The notes beneath the pieces were generated by a model. It made no database searches and was not told the origin of the DNA. It saw nothing but the letters and a program-made list of their open reading frames with translations. From Microbacterium sp. No. 7 (GTDB lineage Bacteria; Actinomycetota; Actinomycetes; Actinomycetales; Microbacteriaceae), in the NCBI RefSeq assembly GCF_001314225.1, contig NZ_CP012697.1:3844001-3908000 (forward strand): a DNA stretch of 64,000 nt, read 5' to 3'. Shown one piece after another: positions 26,852 through 34,570 of this stretch. Numbering within the stretch: the first letter of the stretch is position 1; each line of letters starts with the position of its first letter. A program made the translations under genes and the position numbers.

Positions 26852-27082
26852 AGCCCCCACCCCCGCCGATCGACGTACCCACCCCCGCTGATTGAGTAGC
26901 CGTCGACGCAGTCGACGGCGTATCGAAATCCGCCGAACCGACGCGATACGCGAACCCCCGCGCCATCCCACCCCCGCGCCGGCCCCCGCACTCACAAGCC
27001 ACACACACGGAGACAGCCCCCACCTGACCGGGCCGAGCTCACCCGCCCCCACCGGCGAGTGATGCCAACGCAGCGAAGAGCA
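26852..27082. repeat. Long direct repeat, copy A (left island boundary)
   Basis: Matches 31921-32150 in the same orientation. The first 163 bases differ at only three positions (one C indel, two C/T changes); the remaining about 68 bases are more diverged. It contains a palindrome (GATTGAGTAGCC...GGCGTATCGAAATC, 26890-26930) of a type I recall as dispersed in actinobacterial genomes. Between the two copies lies the lower-GC island. Its end still encodes the last residues of the secreted protein whose intact gene lies at 32107-32814. Confidence 0.9.
27039..27082 (-). pseudogene. Remnant 3' end of secreted-protein gene
   Basis: On the minus strand this reads VLFAALASLAGGGG then TGA, against LLFAAVASFAGGGG then TGA at the C-terminus of the protein encoded at 32107-32814. 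It is therefore a duplicated gene tail created with the island's flanking repeats, not a gene. Confidence 0.75.
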
Positions 27083-27122
27083 CCTGCCTCGCGACGAATC
27101 CACCTCTGCGATCGGCCCGAGC

Positions 27123-28283
27123 TCAGCGGCTGGGACCGGCGACGGGTGCGACGCCCCGCCTCACGAACACCGCGAAGAGCACGGTCGCGATGTTCAGCAC
27201 CATGACGATTGCACAGACGAGGATGCAGACGAACACCGAGAAGCCTCCGAGCAGACACACGCCGATCAGCGCCGCTCGCGAGATCAGCATGATTCGCTCA
27301 CGCAGCGTGACGAACTCGATCGTCGGTCCCACCGTGTCTCCGAAGTCAAAGCTGATCTTCTTCTCCAGCACACCGACCGCCTTGCTGCCGACGCCGCAGA
27401 TCACGCCGAACAGCAGCGCAGAGGCGAACGTCAGCTCGAAGGATCGAGCGAACCAGCCGACGGCGACGGCGCACACCGGCAGCAGGATGAGGAGATTGCC
27501 ACTCAACCTGTCCGACAGTTTTCCGAAGATGACACCGGCCGCAACCGCCAGCAGAGAGATCCAGCCGAGGCTGACGGACGTCTGGTAAAGCATGATAGCC
27601 GCCACCGGGTAGAGCGTGTTCTCGGCCAGGTACCTGGCTCCGGTACTGCACCACAGCGCGAGAATCGGCACGGGAATTCTTCGAATCCCGATCCTCTTCC
27701 CCTTCTGCTCGCGGATGCCCCGACCGACATACCTCTGCACGCGAAGAGCGCAGAGCGCCGCGACGAGCGAAAGGCCGCTCGACAGGCCCGCCAAGGCGAC
27801 GAAGCCGCCTCCCTCGAAGGCGTAGGCACCGACAAGAGGCGACAGCGCGACAGCAATGTAGCGGAACGCCTCGAACAGGCCGAGATCCATGCCCCGCGAA
27901 GCGCTCCCTCTCGTGGACGCCGTGAGCAGAACGTTCCTTGGAATGGCATCACCCGTGGTGCTGAGCGAAATGAGCACTCCCGCGATGAGCGCATCCGCAG
28001 CGCTCATATCGTCGCCGAGAAGGAAGAGGCATCCGACGATACGAAACGGCAGGAACCAGACGATCATAGACGCCGGCCCCATCTTGCGGAGCAGGAAAGG
28101 AGTCACGTATGTCATTCCCGCCTCCACGATCATCTGGACGAAGACCACGAGGAGGACGAACGAAAACGATGACGTGCGCTGATAGATCAGAATCGCCGTG
28201 AAGATCTCGAGGAGCAGGATCCCGAAGTTCGACAGCGCCCCGAATCCGAGCAGCGATACCCTCGGAAAACTACGTACGACCAC
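27123..28283 (-). CDS. MFS transporter (putative exporter of island product)
   Basis: About 386-400 residues with 10-12 hydrophobic segments (FGALSNFGILLLEIFTAILIYQ; FVLLVVFVQMIVEAGMTYVTPFLL; IVWFLPFRIVGCLFLLGDD). I see no close family signature, but length, twofold pattern and context fit the major facilitator superfamily. Start is uncertain: GTG 28283 (used) follows GGAGCGAGAGA, ATG 28325 overlaps the isomerase gene by 56 bases. Last gene of the amidinotransferase - isomerase - MFS operon. Codon use is less GC-biased than in neighbours outside the island. May export, or give self-protection against, the product of the pathway (inference). Confidence 0.75.
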   Translation of the reverse strand: MVVRSFPRVSLLGFGALSNFGILLLEIFTAILIYQRTSSFSFVLLVVFVQMIVEAGMTYVTPFLLRKMGPASMIVWFLPFRIVGCLFLLGDDMSAADALIAGVLISLSTTGDAIPRNVLLTASTRGSASRGMDLGLFEAFRYIAVALSPLVGAYAFEGGGFVALAGLSSGLSLVAALCALRVQRYVGRGIREQKGKRIGIRRIPVPILALWCSTGARYLAENTLYPVAAIMLYQTSVSLGWISLLAVAAGVIFGKLSDRLSGNLLILLPVCAVAVGWFARSFELTFASALLFGVICGVGSKAVGVLEKKISFDFGDTVGPTIEFVTLRERIMLISRAALIGVCLLGGFSVFVCILVCAIVMVLNIATVLFAVFVRRGVAPVAGPSR

Positions 28284-29106
28284 GCGCGCCCGTCTCTCGC
28301 TCCGCGCCCGCCGGCACGCAGTCATCCGTGATCATCACATATGCTCCCAGCTGACCGCGAAGGAACGTGGCCGGCCATTCAGGAGAAACAGGACCACCAA
28401 GCAGGTTCAAGACGGCCTCCTCTTTCCGAGCCCCGGAAGCAATGAGCAGACTCCGCCTAGACGAGAGCAGCACGGGAAGTCCGACGGTGATCCCGTTCTC
28501 GGGGACGCTGAAGCCTTCCTCGGGCGACTCTGAGAAATTGGAATGGATCGTTCGGTCGTCGAGCGGCAGAACACGCGTCGGCGATAAGAGCCCCGATCCC
28601 GGCTCGTTGAACCCGAGGTGACCATTCTCGCCAATTCCGAAGAGAGTCACGTCGAGCCCTCCCAGCGCGGATATTTGAGCCTCGTATTCCGTCAGGTTCT
28701 GCCGCAGCCGGCCGCGATCATCATTGAAGGTGACGAACTCCTCAATCCCGAGCGGACGCGCGAGGTGCGTCTCGATGCACGATGCGAGGCTATACGGATC
28801 GTTCGCCCCCAGACCGACATACTCGTCCATCTGAACAAGAGTCACGGAGGCCCAATCGACAGCATCAAGGTATTCGGCACGGAGTATCTCGTAGAGCCCC
28901 ATCGGGGTTCGCCCCGCCGAAGGCATGAAGACGCAGCTGCCTCGAGTATCGACCGCCTCCTGGATGAAGTGCGCCACCCAGCGGGCGGCTGCACGATTCA
29001 TCTCGTCGGCATTTGCATACTTGGTTACCCGACGGAATCGAGGCCAACGACCAGGACTCGAAGGAGAAGACACCTCCGCCGCGAGCGGAGCAGAGCCCGC
29101 TATCAT
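28270..29106 (-). CDS. Glucosamine-6-phosphate deaminase/isomerase (NagB) family protein
   Basis: 278 residues. FMPSAGRTPMGLYEIL is the sugar-phosphate binding loop; LVQMDEYVGL carries the NagB Asp (base) and GIGENGHLGFNEPGS contains the His and Glu of the catalytic region. These are true NagB signatures rather than 6-phosphogluconolactonase ones. ATG overlaps the amidinotransferase stop (ATGA). It probably interconverts an amino-sugar phosphate and keto-sugar phosphate. In an operon with a StrB-like amidinotransferase it could act in amino-sugar or aminocyclitol biosynthesis rather than in catabolism (inference). Lower-GC than surrounding genome. Confidence 0.85.
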   Translation of the reverse strand: MIAGSAPLAAEVSSPSSPGRWPRFRRVTKYANADEMNRAAARWVAHFIQEAVDTRGSCVFMPSAGRTPMGLYEILRAEYLDAVDWASVTLVQMDEYVGLGANDPYSLASCIETHLARPLGIEEFVTFNDDRGRLRQNLTEYEAQISALGGLDVTLFGIGENGHLGFNEPGSGLLSPTRVLPLDDRTIHSNFSESPEEGFSVPENGITVGLPVLLSSRRSLLIASGARKEEAVLNLLGGPVSPEWPATFLRGQLGAYVMITDDCVPAGAERETGARGRT

Positions 29107-29734
29107 CGGTAGTCTTCCAGCGTCCCTGAGCGACGAACATCACTAGTGACGCAGTGGAACCCCCCGCCAAGCGTGCGACCGTGCCGGAGTTCGAGCGGGA
29201 TCACATCTATCTTGTGCTTGGCGAGCACATCGATAAGAGGTTTCTGATTCTTATCGACCATCGCCAGACCGGGATTGATCATCAAGAAGTTCATGCTGAT
29301 CCACGCCGACCCGTATGCAACACCGGTGAAGCCCATGTCTATGGGCTCCGGAGCTTCGATGACCTCCCAGTTGTTTCGGAAGATTTCGGGAAGGTTCTCC
29401 TCCCGGACACGCGACGGATTAACCATCACCTTTCCGGGCGCGAGAAGCGTGATCGTTGTATCGATATGAGTCGATGCATATAGATTCTCCAGCTGGTGCA
29501 CTCGGTAGCGCGAGCCAAGAACGTTCTGGAGCCAGATCGCACCGAGCTTGTTCCCCGTGTCGGAAACCAAGTAGAGGATGTCCTCGCCGACGCGCAAACA
29601 GTTCGCCGCATCGAAGATCGGCTCAACCTCCCGAATCGCAGACTGGGACGGATCGTCGTTGTTGTATGTGCTGTCGAGCAATTGTGGCTTCGGCGCGGAG
29701 ATCCAGCTGGCCCCGCTCTTCATGTACTCGATCA
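29103..29734 (-). pseudogene. StrB-like amidinotransferase, C-terminal part (split by ISL3 element)
   Basis: Encodes the C-terminal about 210 residues of a glycine/inosamine amidinotransferase. The part IEYMKSGASWISAPKPQLLD joins the N-terminal part directly. EPIFDAANCLRVGEDILYLVSD, NLYASTHIDTTI (catalytic His) and RHGRTLGGGFHCVTSDVRR (nucleophile Cys) are intact. Removing 29743-31165 and one copy of the 8-bp duplication restores a single open frame of about 359 codons, ending at 29103. It strongly resembles Streptomyces StrB as I remember it. A truncated product could start at an internal ATG (MKSGAS, 29723) but would lack the N-terminal half. Confidence 0.9.
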
Positions 29735-29742
29735 GGATATCC
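29735..29742. repeat. 8-bp target-site duplication, left copy
   Basis: GGATATCC, identical to 31166-31173 on the other side of the insertion. Eight bases is the usual duplication length of ISL3-family elements. Confidence 0.9.
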
Positions 29743-31165
29743 GGCTCTTCGCAGTTGAGGGTGTAGTCGAGGTTCGCGGGTCGATTGCCGGATAGGCGTC
29801 GAGGTCTTCCAGGATGGAAGTTCCTACACTGCCCATCCGAAAGACCTCGACGTGCTCCAAACTACCTTCGCCGCGCCCTGCCTGACCACGTTCTGCCGTC
29901 TCGACGAGCTCGGCCTCGAGGCTGTAGGTCAACATCTCGAGGCGGATCGGGCGGTGATCGAGTGCCGCGTCGTCGAGAACGATCCCTGGTGCCGGAAGTG
30001 CGGCGCGGAAGGCGTCCCGAGAGACACCGTGGTGCGTCGGCTCGCGCATGAGCCGTTCGGGCACCGGCCCACGACACTGCTGGTCCGGGTGCGCCGCTAC
30101 CGGTGCGCGCACTGCGGGAAGACGTGGCGGCAGGACACCACGAAGGCCGCCGCGCCGCGGGCGAAGATCTCGCGTGGCGGGCTCGGGTGGGCGCTGACGG
30201 CGATCGTGGTCGACCATCTCACGGTGACCCGCGCCGCGGCCGGTCTGGGGGTGTCCTGGCATACCGCGAACAGTGCGATTCTCGCCGAGGGTCGGCGTCG
30301 TCTGATCGACGCTCCCGGCCGGTTCGACGGGGTCACGACCCTGGGCGTCGATGAGCATGTCTGGCGTCACACCCGGTACGGCGACAAGTACGTGACCGTG
30401 ATCATCGACCTCACGCCCGCCCGCGAGAAGACAGGCCCGGCCCAGCTGCTGGACATGGTCGAGGGCCGTTCGAAGGCCGTGTTCAAGCAGTGGCTCGCGG
30501 CACGGCCCAAGGAGTGGTCCAAGCGGATCGAGGTGGTCGCGATGGACGGGTTCAGCGGCTTCAAGACGGCCGCCGCCGAAGAGCTGCCCGACGCGGTCCC
30601 GGTGATGGATCCGTTCCATGTGGTCCGTCTCGCCGGCGATGCGCTCGATGTGTGTCGCCGCCGCGTTCAGCAGGATCTACACGGACACCGCGGGATGAAG
30701 GGCGACCCGCTCTATCAGGCGCGCCGCACCCTGCACACCGGCGACAAGCTACTCACCGACCGGCAACGCGCTCGGCTGGAGGCGCTGTTCGCGACCGAGG
30801 AGCACGTCGAGGTCGAAGCGACCTGGGGCATCTACCAGCGCATGATCGCCGCGTATCGCGAACCCGACAAGAAGAATGGCAAGCAGATGATGCAGACCCT
30901 GATCGACGCGGTCAGCACCGGGGTTCCTGCCGCGCTCGTCGAGATCCGCAAGCTCGGCCGCACCCTCAAGCAGCGCGCCGCCGACGTGCTCGCGTTCTTC
31001 GATCGGCCCGGCACCTCGAACGGCCCAACGGAGGCGATCAACGGACGACTTGAACACCTCCGCGGCTCCGCGCTCGGCTTCCGGAACCTCACGAACTACA
31101 TCGCAAGAAGCCTGCTCGAAGCCGGAGGATTCAGACCCCAACTACACCCCTAATTCCGAAGAGCC
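29743..31165 (+). mobile_element. ISL3-family insertion sequence, 1423 bp, complete
   Basis: Terminal inverted repeats of about 30 bp begin GGCTCTTCG at both ends and share GGGTGTAGT after a variable centre (about 24 of 30 positions match). Both ends are bordered by GGATATCC. One intact transposase gene fills the element. It interrupts the amidinotransferase gene in the opposite orientation, so it will end or impede transcription of the isomerase and MFS genes unless it provides an outward promoter. Its higher GC suggests a different origin from the island. Confidence 0.93.
29852..31153 (+). CDS. ISL3-family transposase
   Basis: 433 residues from a GTG start. An N-terminal zinc finger (CRKCGAEG then RYRCAHCGKTWRQ; four Cys) precedes a helix-turn-helix segment (LTVTRAAAGLGVSWHTANSAI) and a DDE domain: first Asp in TTLGVDEHVWRH, second Asp in VVAMDGFSGFK, Glu in NGPTEAINGRLEHLRG. 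These are the ISL3 signature features. The stop lies 12 bases before the right end of the element. Appears intact and hence perhaps active. Confidence 0.95.
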   Translation: MLQTTFAAPCLTTFCRLDELGLEAVGQHLEADRAVIECRVVENDPWCRKCGAEGVPRDTVVRRLAHEPFGHRPTTLLVRVRRYRCAHCGKTWRQDTTKAAAPRAKISRGGLGWALTAIVVDHLTVTRAAAGLGVSWHTANSAILAEGRRRLIDAPGRFDGVTTLGVDEHVWRHTRYGDKYVTVIIDLTPAREKTGPAQLLDMVEGRSKAVFKQWLAARPKEWSKRIEVVAMDGFSGFKTAAAEELPDAVPVMDPFHVVRLAGDALDVCRRRVQQDLHGHRGMKGDPLYQARRTLHTGDKLLTDRQRARLEALFATEEHVEVEATWGIYQRMIAAYREPDKKNGKQMMQTLIDAVSTGVPAALVEIRKLGRTLKQRAADVLAFFDRPGTSNGPTEAINGRLEHLRGSALGFRNLTNYIARSLLEAGGFRPQLHP

Positions 31166-31173
31166 GGATATCC
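31166..31173. repeat. 8-bp target-site duplication, right copy
   Basis: GGATATCC, identical to 29735-29742. Confidence 0.9.
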
Positions 31174-31613
31174 TTATATGCGAAAGTCTCCAGAAAGCGC
31201 GACCGTAGCGACATCGGGGTCTCGATGATTTTGTCACCGACTGGCAGGAAGATGTCGCGCGGACAGTAATCATACATTCCATCGCTCTCCCAGTTGTGCG
31301 TACTGAACCTAGAGGAGAGATCGAGCTGCTTGGGCCGTCGCACGATGATCCCCAGAGATTCGAATGCCGCAACGATGGCGGCAAGATCTTCCTCGGCTTC
31401 TGCGACGATCCGGGGGTCATGCGGACCGGAGGGTATGCTGGCAGCGTTGTCATAGTCCGCGTAGCGAATCGCAAACAACCCCTTGTCACCAATTGGCACA
31501 CGTGCCCCCCGTGCAGTACCGACGATGACCTCCTCGAGAGGATCCCACTCGTTATGAGAGTTGACCAGGCTCGCCATGGTGGAAGGGTCTGCGATTTTTG
31601 CTTGCTCGTACAC
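31166..31613 (-). pseudogene. StrB-like amidinotransferase, N-terminal part (split by ISL3 element)
   Basis: Encodes about 149 residues of an amidinotransferase up to the insertion: LVNSHNEWDPLEEVIVGTARGARVP, IPSGPHDPRIVAEAEEDLAAI, THNWESDGMYDYCPRDIFLPVGDKIIETPMSLRSRFLETFAYKDI. The ESDG/CPRD and ETPM blocks are conserved in AGAT/StrB proteins and hold substrate-binding acids. Start uncertain: a GTG at 31613 follows GGGGGGA by seven bases; an ATG at 31646 is alternative. With the insertion the frame runs a few codons into the IS and stops at 31131. It was the first gene of the island operon. Confidence 0.88.
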
Positions 31614-31920
31614 GTTGGATTCCCCCCGAATCATGATCCGACACATGTCGACCGCGACGCTCCTGAGTGCATCTATTCGCGTGCCGTCGAGTTTTCAAAA
31701 AGTACCCGACAGGCAACCCGCTAAATCGGCAGCAGGCCCGGATTCGCCAAGTGTTCACCATCTGGACAGACTTCAGGCGCATCCTTGTCGGCCATTCGGG
31801 GGACAATCGGCGACTTCTTGCGAGGTTAGAAGCACGGTCGGGTCTGCACAAGCACGCTGCAGACCCGGCGGCGCATCGCCCAGGAATGCTCGCCCAATAT
31901 CCCCCTCCCACTGGCCGACC
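31614..31920. promoter_or_regulatory. Upstream region of amidinotransferase operon
   Basis: Noncoding as far as can be seen. Holds an inverted repeat at 31840-31866 (GGGTCTGC and its complement GCAGACCC around an 11-base loop) that might be a terminator or regulatory hairpin, and ends at direct repeat copy B. No clear -10/-35 boxes could be assigned. Confidence 0.4.
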
Positions 31921-32150
31921 AGCCCCACCCCCGCCGATTGACGTACCCACCCCCGCTGATTGAGTAGCCGTCGACGCAGTCGACGGCGTATCGAAATCCG
32001 CCGAACCGACGCGATACGCGAACCCCCGCGCCATCCCACCCCCGCGCCGGCCCCCGCACTCACAAGCCACACATACGGAGACGGCCCCCGCCTGACGTAG
32101 CCGCGCTCACCCACCCCCACCGGCAAACGACGCCACCGCAGCGAAGAGCA
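31921..32150. repeat. Long direct repeat, copy B (right island boundary)
   Basis: Partner of 26852-27082. The palindrome copy lies at 31958-31998. The last 44 bases overlap the 3' end of the intact secreted-protein gene, which shows that this side is the original locus and the left copy carries a duplicated tail, or that both came from two related loci. Confidence 0.9.
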
Positions 32151-32814
32151 GTCGCAGTGCGGCAAGCACGTCCACGGCGGAGCCCCGCGCGACGGTGGCC
32201 ACGGCAGCCTCGTAGGGTCCCTCTTGCACGCTGAGCCGCAGGGGCAGCGCCATGCCCGCCGACCGCTGCACGACCTCGTCGATGCGCGACCGCAGGCTCT
32301 CCGGCATCCCGACCGTCAGGGAGTCGACGGTGACGTGCAGCCCGCCGGTGTACACGTCGGGCGCGGCGCCGACGACGCCCTCATCATGGAGCGTCGCGAC
32401 GATCTCGGTGGCGAGGGGAACGAGAACCACGGATGCCGCGGCGACCTCCGTCGTATATACGGGGTACTCCGGGTGTGAGCGCACGATCCGCGACAGCTCC
32501 TCGTCAAAGGCGTCCTGTCCCTCGTCGTCGGCCCTCGGCGGGAGGAAGACCATGAGGCCGTCGTAGTGCGTGCACGCGGCGATCCCCGTGGTGCGTCCGG
32601 GATGGTCGGCGAAAAGCTCGCCCAGCTCCTCCGCCAGGGCGTTGAACTCGGTCGTCGCGCTCCCGATCCACGTCTGGGAGCCGTCGTCGAGGCGCTGGAT
32701 GCAGGTCGAGCCGTCCGCGGCGACATCCACCGCCGCCGCCGCGCTCGGCGCCACGGCGAGCGCCGCAGCCGTCAGCGCAGCGAGACCGGCCGACGCGATC
32801 GTCCTGTTCGTCAT
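32107..32814 (-). CDS. Secreted protein of unknown function
   Basis: 235 residues. A Sec signal peptide is obvious (MTNRTIASAGLAALTAAALAVAPSAAAA, cleavage near 28). The mature part shows no family I recognise: it has two Cys (CIQRL, ACTHYDG) that could form a disulphide outside the cell, alternating strands (YPVYTTEVAAASVVLVPLA), and a Gly-rich C-terminal tail after a hydrophobic stretch (LLFAAVASFAGGGG). GGGGGG lies four bases before the ATG. Divergent from the methylase gene; its 3' end coincides with the island repeat. Confidence 0.65.
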   Translation of the reverse strand: MTNRTIASAGLAALTAAALAVAPSAAAAVDVAADGSTCIQRLDDGSQTWIGSATTEFNALAEELGELFADHPGRTTGIAACTHYDGLMVFLPPRADDEGQDAFDEELSRIVRSHPEYPVYTTEVAAASVVLVPLATEIVATLHDEGVVGAAPDVYTGGLHVTVDSLTVGMPESLRSRIDEVVQRSAGMALPLRLSVQEGPYEAAVATVARGSAVDVLAALRLLFAAVASFAGGGG

Positions 32815-32890
32815 CCATCCCCCCGGGTGATATCGCGACCCTACCGCAGGGCTGGCAGCCCGTGTCGGAGGTTCACGACACAATGGGAGC

Positions 32891-34570
32891 ATGCCAGCCG
32901 AGCCCGCGACCGCCCCTGTGGCGCCGATCGCGCTCGTCGGCGACACCCCCGCGCTGCGCAAGTCGCGGGGCGCGTTCTTCACGCCCGATCCCCTCGCGTC
33001 GTTCGTCGTCGACTGGGCGATCCGCGACGCCGGCGACACCGTACTCGAGCCCTCGTGCGGCGAGGCCGCGTTCCTCACGCGCGCGGTCGAGCGGCTGCGG
33101 ATGCTGGGGCGGCCCGCGCCGCGCGTCGACGGGGTCGAGATCCACGCCCCCTCCGCCGCCGCGGCACGGCGCCTCGTGCGGGAGGCGGGGGGCGAGCCGC
33201 GCATCGCCGCTCAGGACTTCTTCCTCACGCCGCCGAGCGGCTCGTATGCGGCGGTCGTGGGCAATCCGCCCTACATCCGCTACCAGGACTTCTCGGGCGC
33301 GGCCCGCGCCCGGTCGCGCGAGGCGGCGCTGCGCGCGGGCGTGAACCTGTCGGGCCTCGCGTCGTCGTGGGCGGCGTTCACGGTGCACGCGGCGCTCATG
33401 CTGCGCCGCGGCGGCCGGCTGGGGCTCGTCGTGCCCGCCGAGCTGCTGTCGGTCAACTATGCCGCCGAGGTGCGCCGGTTCCTGCTCTCCCGCTTCGCGC
33501 GCGTCGACCTGGTGCTGTTCACCGAGCGCGTGTTCGCCGAGGCGCAGGAAGAGGTCATCCTGCTGCTCGCCGACGGCTTCGACGAGGGCGGCGCGACGCA
33601 CATGTCGGTCTACCAAGCGCAGAACGCCGCGGCGCTCGGCAGCACGCTCGACGCGACGACGTGGATGCCGAACGATCCCGCCGACAAATGGACGCCCTCG
33701 CTGCTCAGCGCGCCCGCCCGCGCCGCGTACGCGACGCTCGCGGGCGACGGCTTCACGGTGCTGCACGAGTGGGGCGAGACGACCCTCGGCATGGTCACGG
33801 GCAACAACCGCTACTTCACGATGTCTCCGCGCGAGGCCGCCGACCGCGGCATCCCCCGCTCCGAGCTGCTGCCCCTCTCGCCGCCCGGCAGCGCGCACCT
33901 GCGCGGCCTGGAGCTGTCCCGCCGCGCGTGGCGCACGCTCGGCGACGGCGGGGCGGCGACGCTGCTGTTCCGGCCCGGCGACCGCCCGTCGGCCGCCGCG
34001 TGGGAGTACATCCGGGCGGGCGAGACCGCGAGGGTGCACCAGGCGTACAAGTGCCGGGTCCGCAGAACCTGGTGGCAGGTGCCGCTCGTGGAGCCCGCCG
34101 ATCTGCTGCTCACGTACATGAACGCCGACACGCCGCGCATCACGACGAACGCGGCGGGCGCGCGGCATCTCAACAGCGTGCACGGCGTGTACCTGAGCGA
34201 CGCGCACCGCGACCTCGGGCGCGACCTGCTGCCGGTCGCCGCGCTCACGTCGATGACCCTCGTGGGCGCCGAGACCGTCGGCCGCGCGTACGGCGGCGGC
34301 ATGCTCAAGATCGAGCCGCGCGAGGCCGACCGGCTGCCCGTGCCGAGTCCCGCCGTCGTGGCCGCGGCGGGCGCGACGCTCACCGCGGCGCGCCCGCGGG
34401 TGGCGGCGCTGCTGCGCGCCGGCCGCCTGCTCGACGCGGCGGCACTCGTCGACGGCATCCTGCTCGTGGGCGAGCTGGGGATGCCGCGGTCCGACGTCGC
34501 GGCGCTGCGCGATCAGTACCTGCACCTGGCGGCGCGGCGCACCGCGAGGGGGCGTCGTGTCGAGGTGTGA
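32891..34570 (+). CDS. N6-adenine DNA methyltransferase (Eco57I/TaqI-like)
   Basis: 559 residues. SAM-binding motif I DTVLEPSCGEAAFLTRAVERL (about 48-68), acidic motif II VDGVEIHA, and the catalytic NPPYIRYQDFSG (about 126-137) of gamma-class adenine methylases. RGAFFTPDPLASFVVDWAI is the common pre-motif I block. The C-terminal about 300 residues probably hold the target recognition domain. The last codons overlap the start of a putative restriction enzyme gene, so the two form a restriction-modification unit. Confidence 0.9.
   Translation: MPAEPATAPVAPIALVGDTPALRKSRGAFFTPDPLASFVVDWAIRDAGDTVLEPSCGEAAFLTRAVERLRMLGRPAPRVDGVEIHAPSAAAARRLVREAGGEPRIAAQDFFLTPPSGSYAAVVGNPPYIRYQDFSGAARARSREAALRAGVNLSGLASSWAAFTVHAALMLRRGGRLGLVVPAELLSVNYAAEVRRFLLSRFARVDLVLFTERVFAEAQEEVILLLADGFDEGGATHMSVYQAQNAAALGSTLDATTWMPNDPADKWTPSLLSAPARAAYATLAGDGFTVLHEWGETTLGMVTGNNRYFTMSPREAADRGIPRSELLPLSPPGSAHLRGLELSRRAWRTLGDGGAATLLFRPGDRPSAAAWEYIRAGETARVHQAYKCRVRRTWWQVPLVEPADLLLTYMNADTPRITTNAAGARHLNSVHGVYLSDAHRDLGRDLLPVAALTSMTLVGAETVGRAYGGGMLKIEPREADRLPVPSPAVVAAAGATLTAARPRVAALLRAGRLLDAAALVDGILLVGELGMPRSDVAALRDQYLHLAARRTARGRRVEV

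Noticed and set aside
26710..27122. Small genes in the C-rich region
   Set aside because: Frames there consist of Pro/Arg/His low-complexity strings without ribosome sites; sequence is explained by repeats and a gene-tail duplication.
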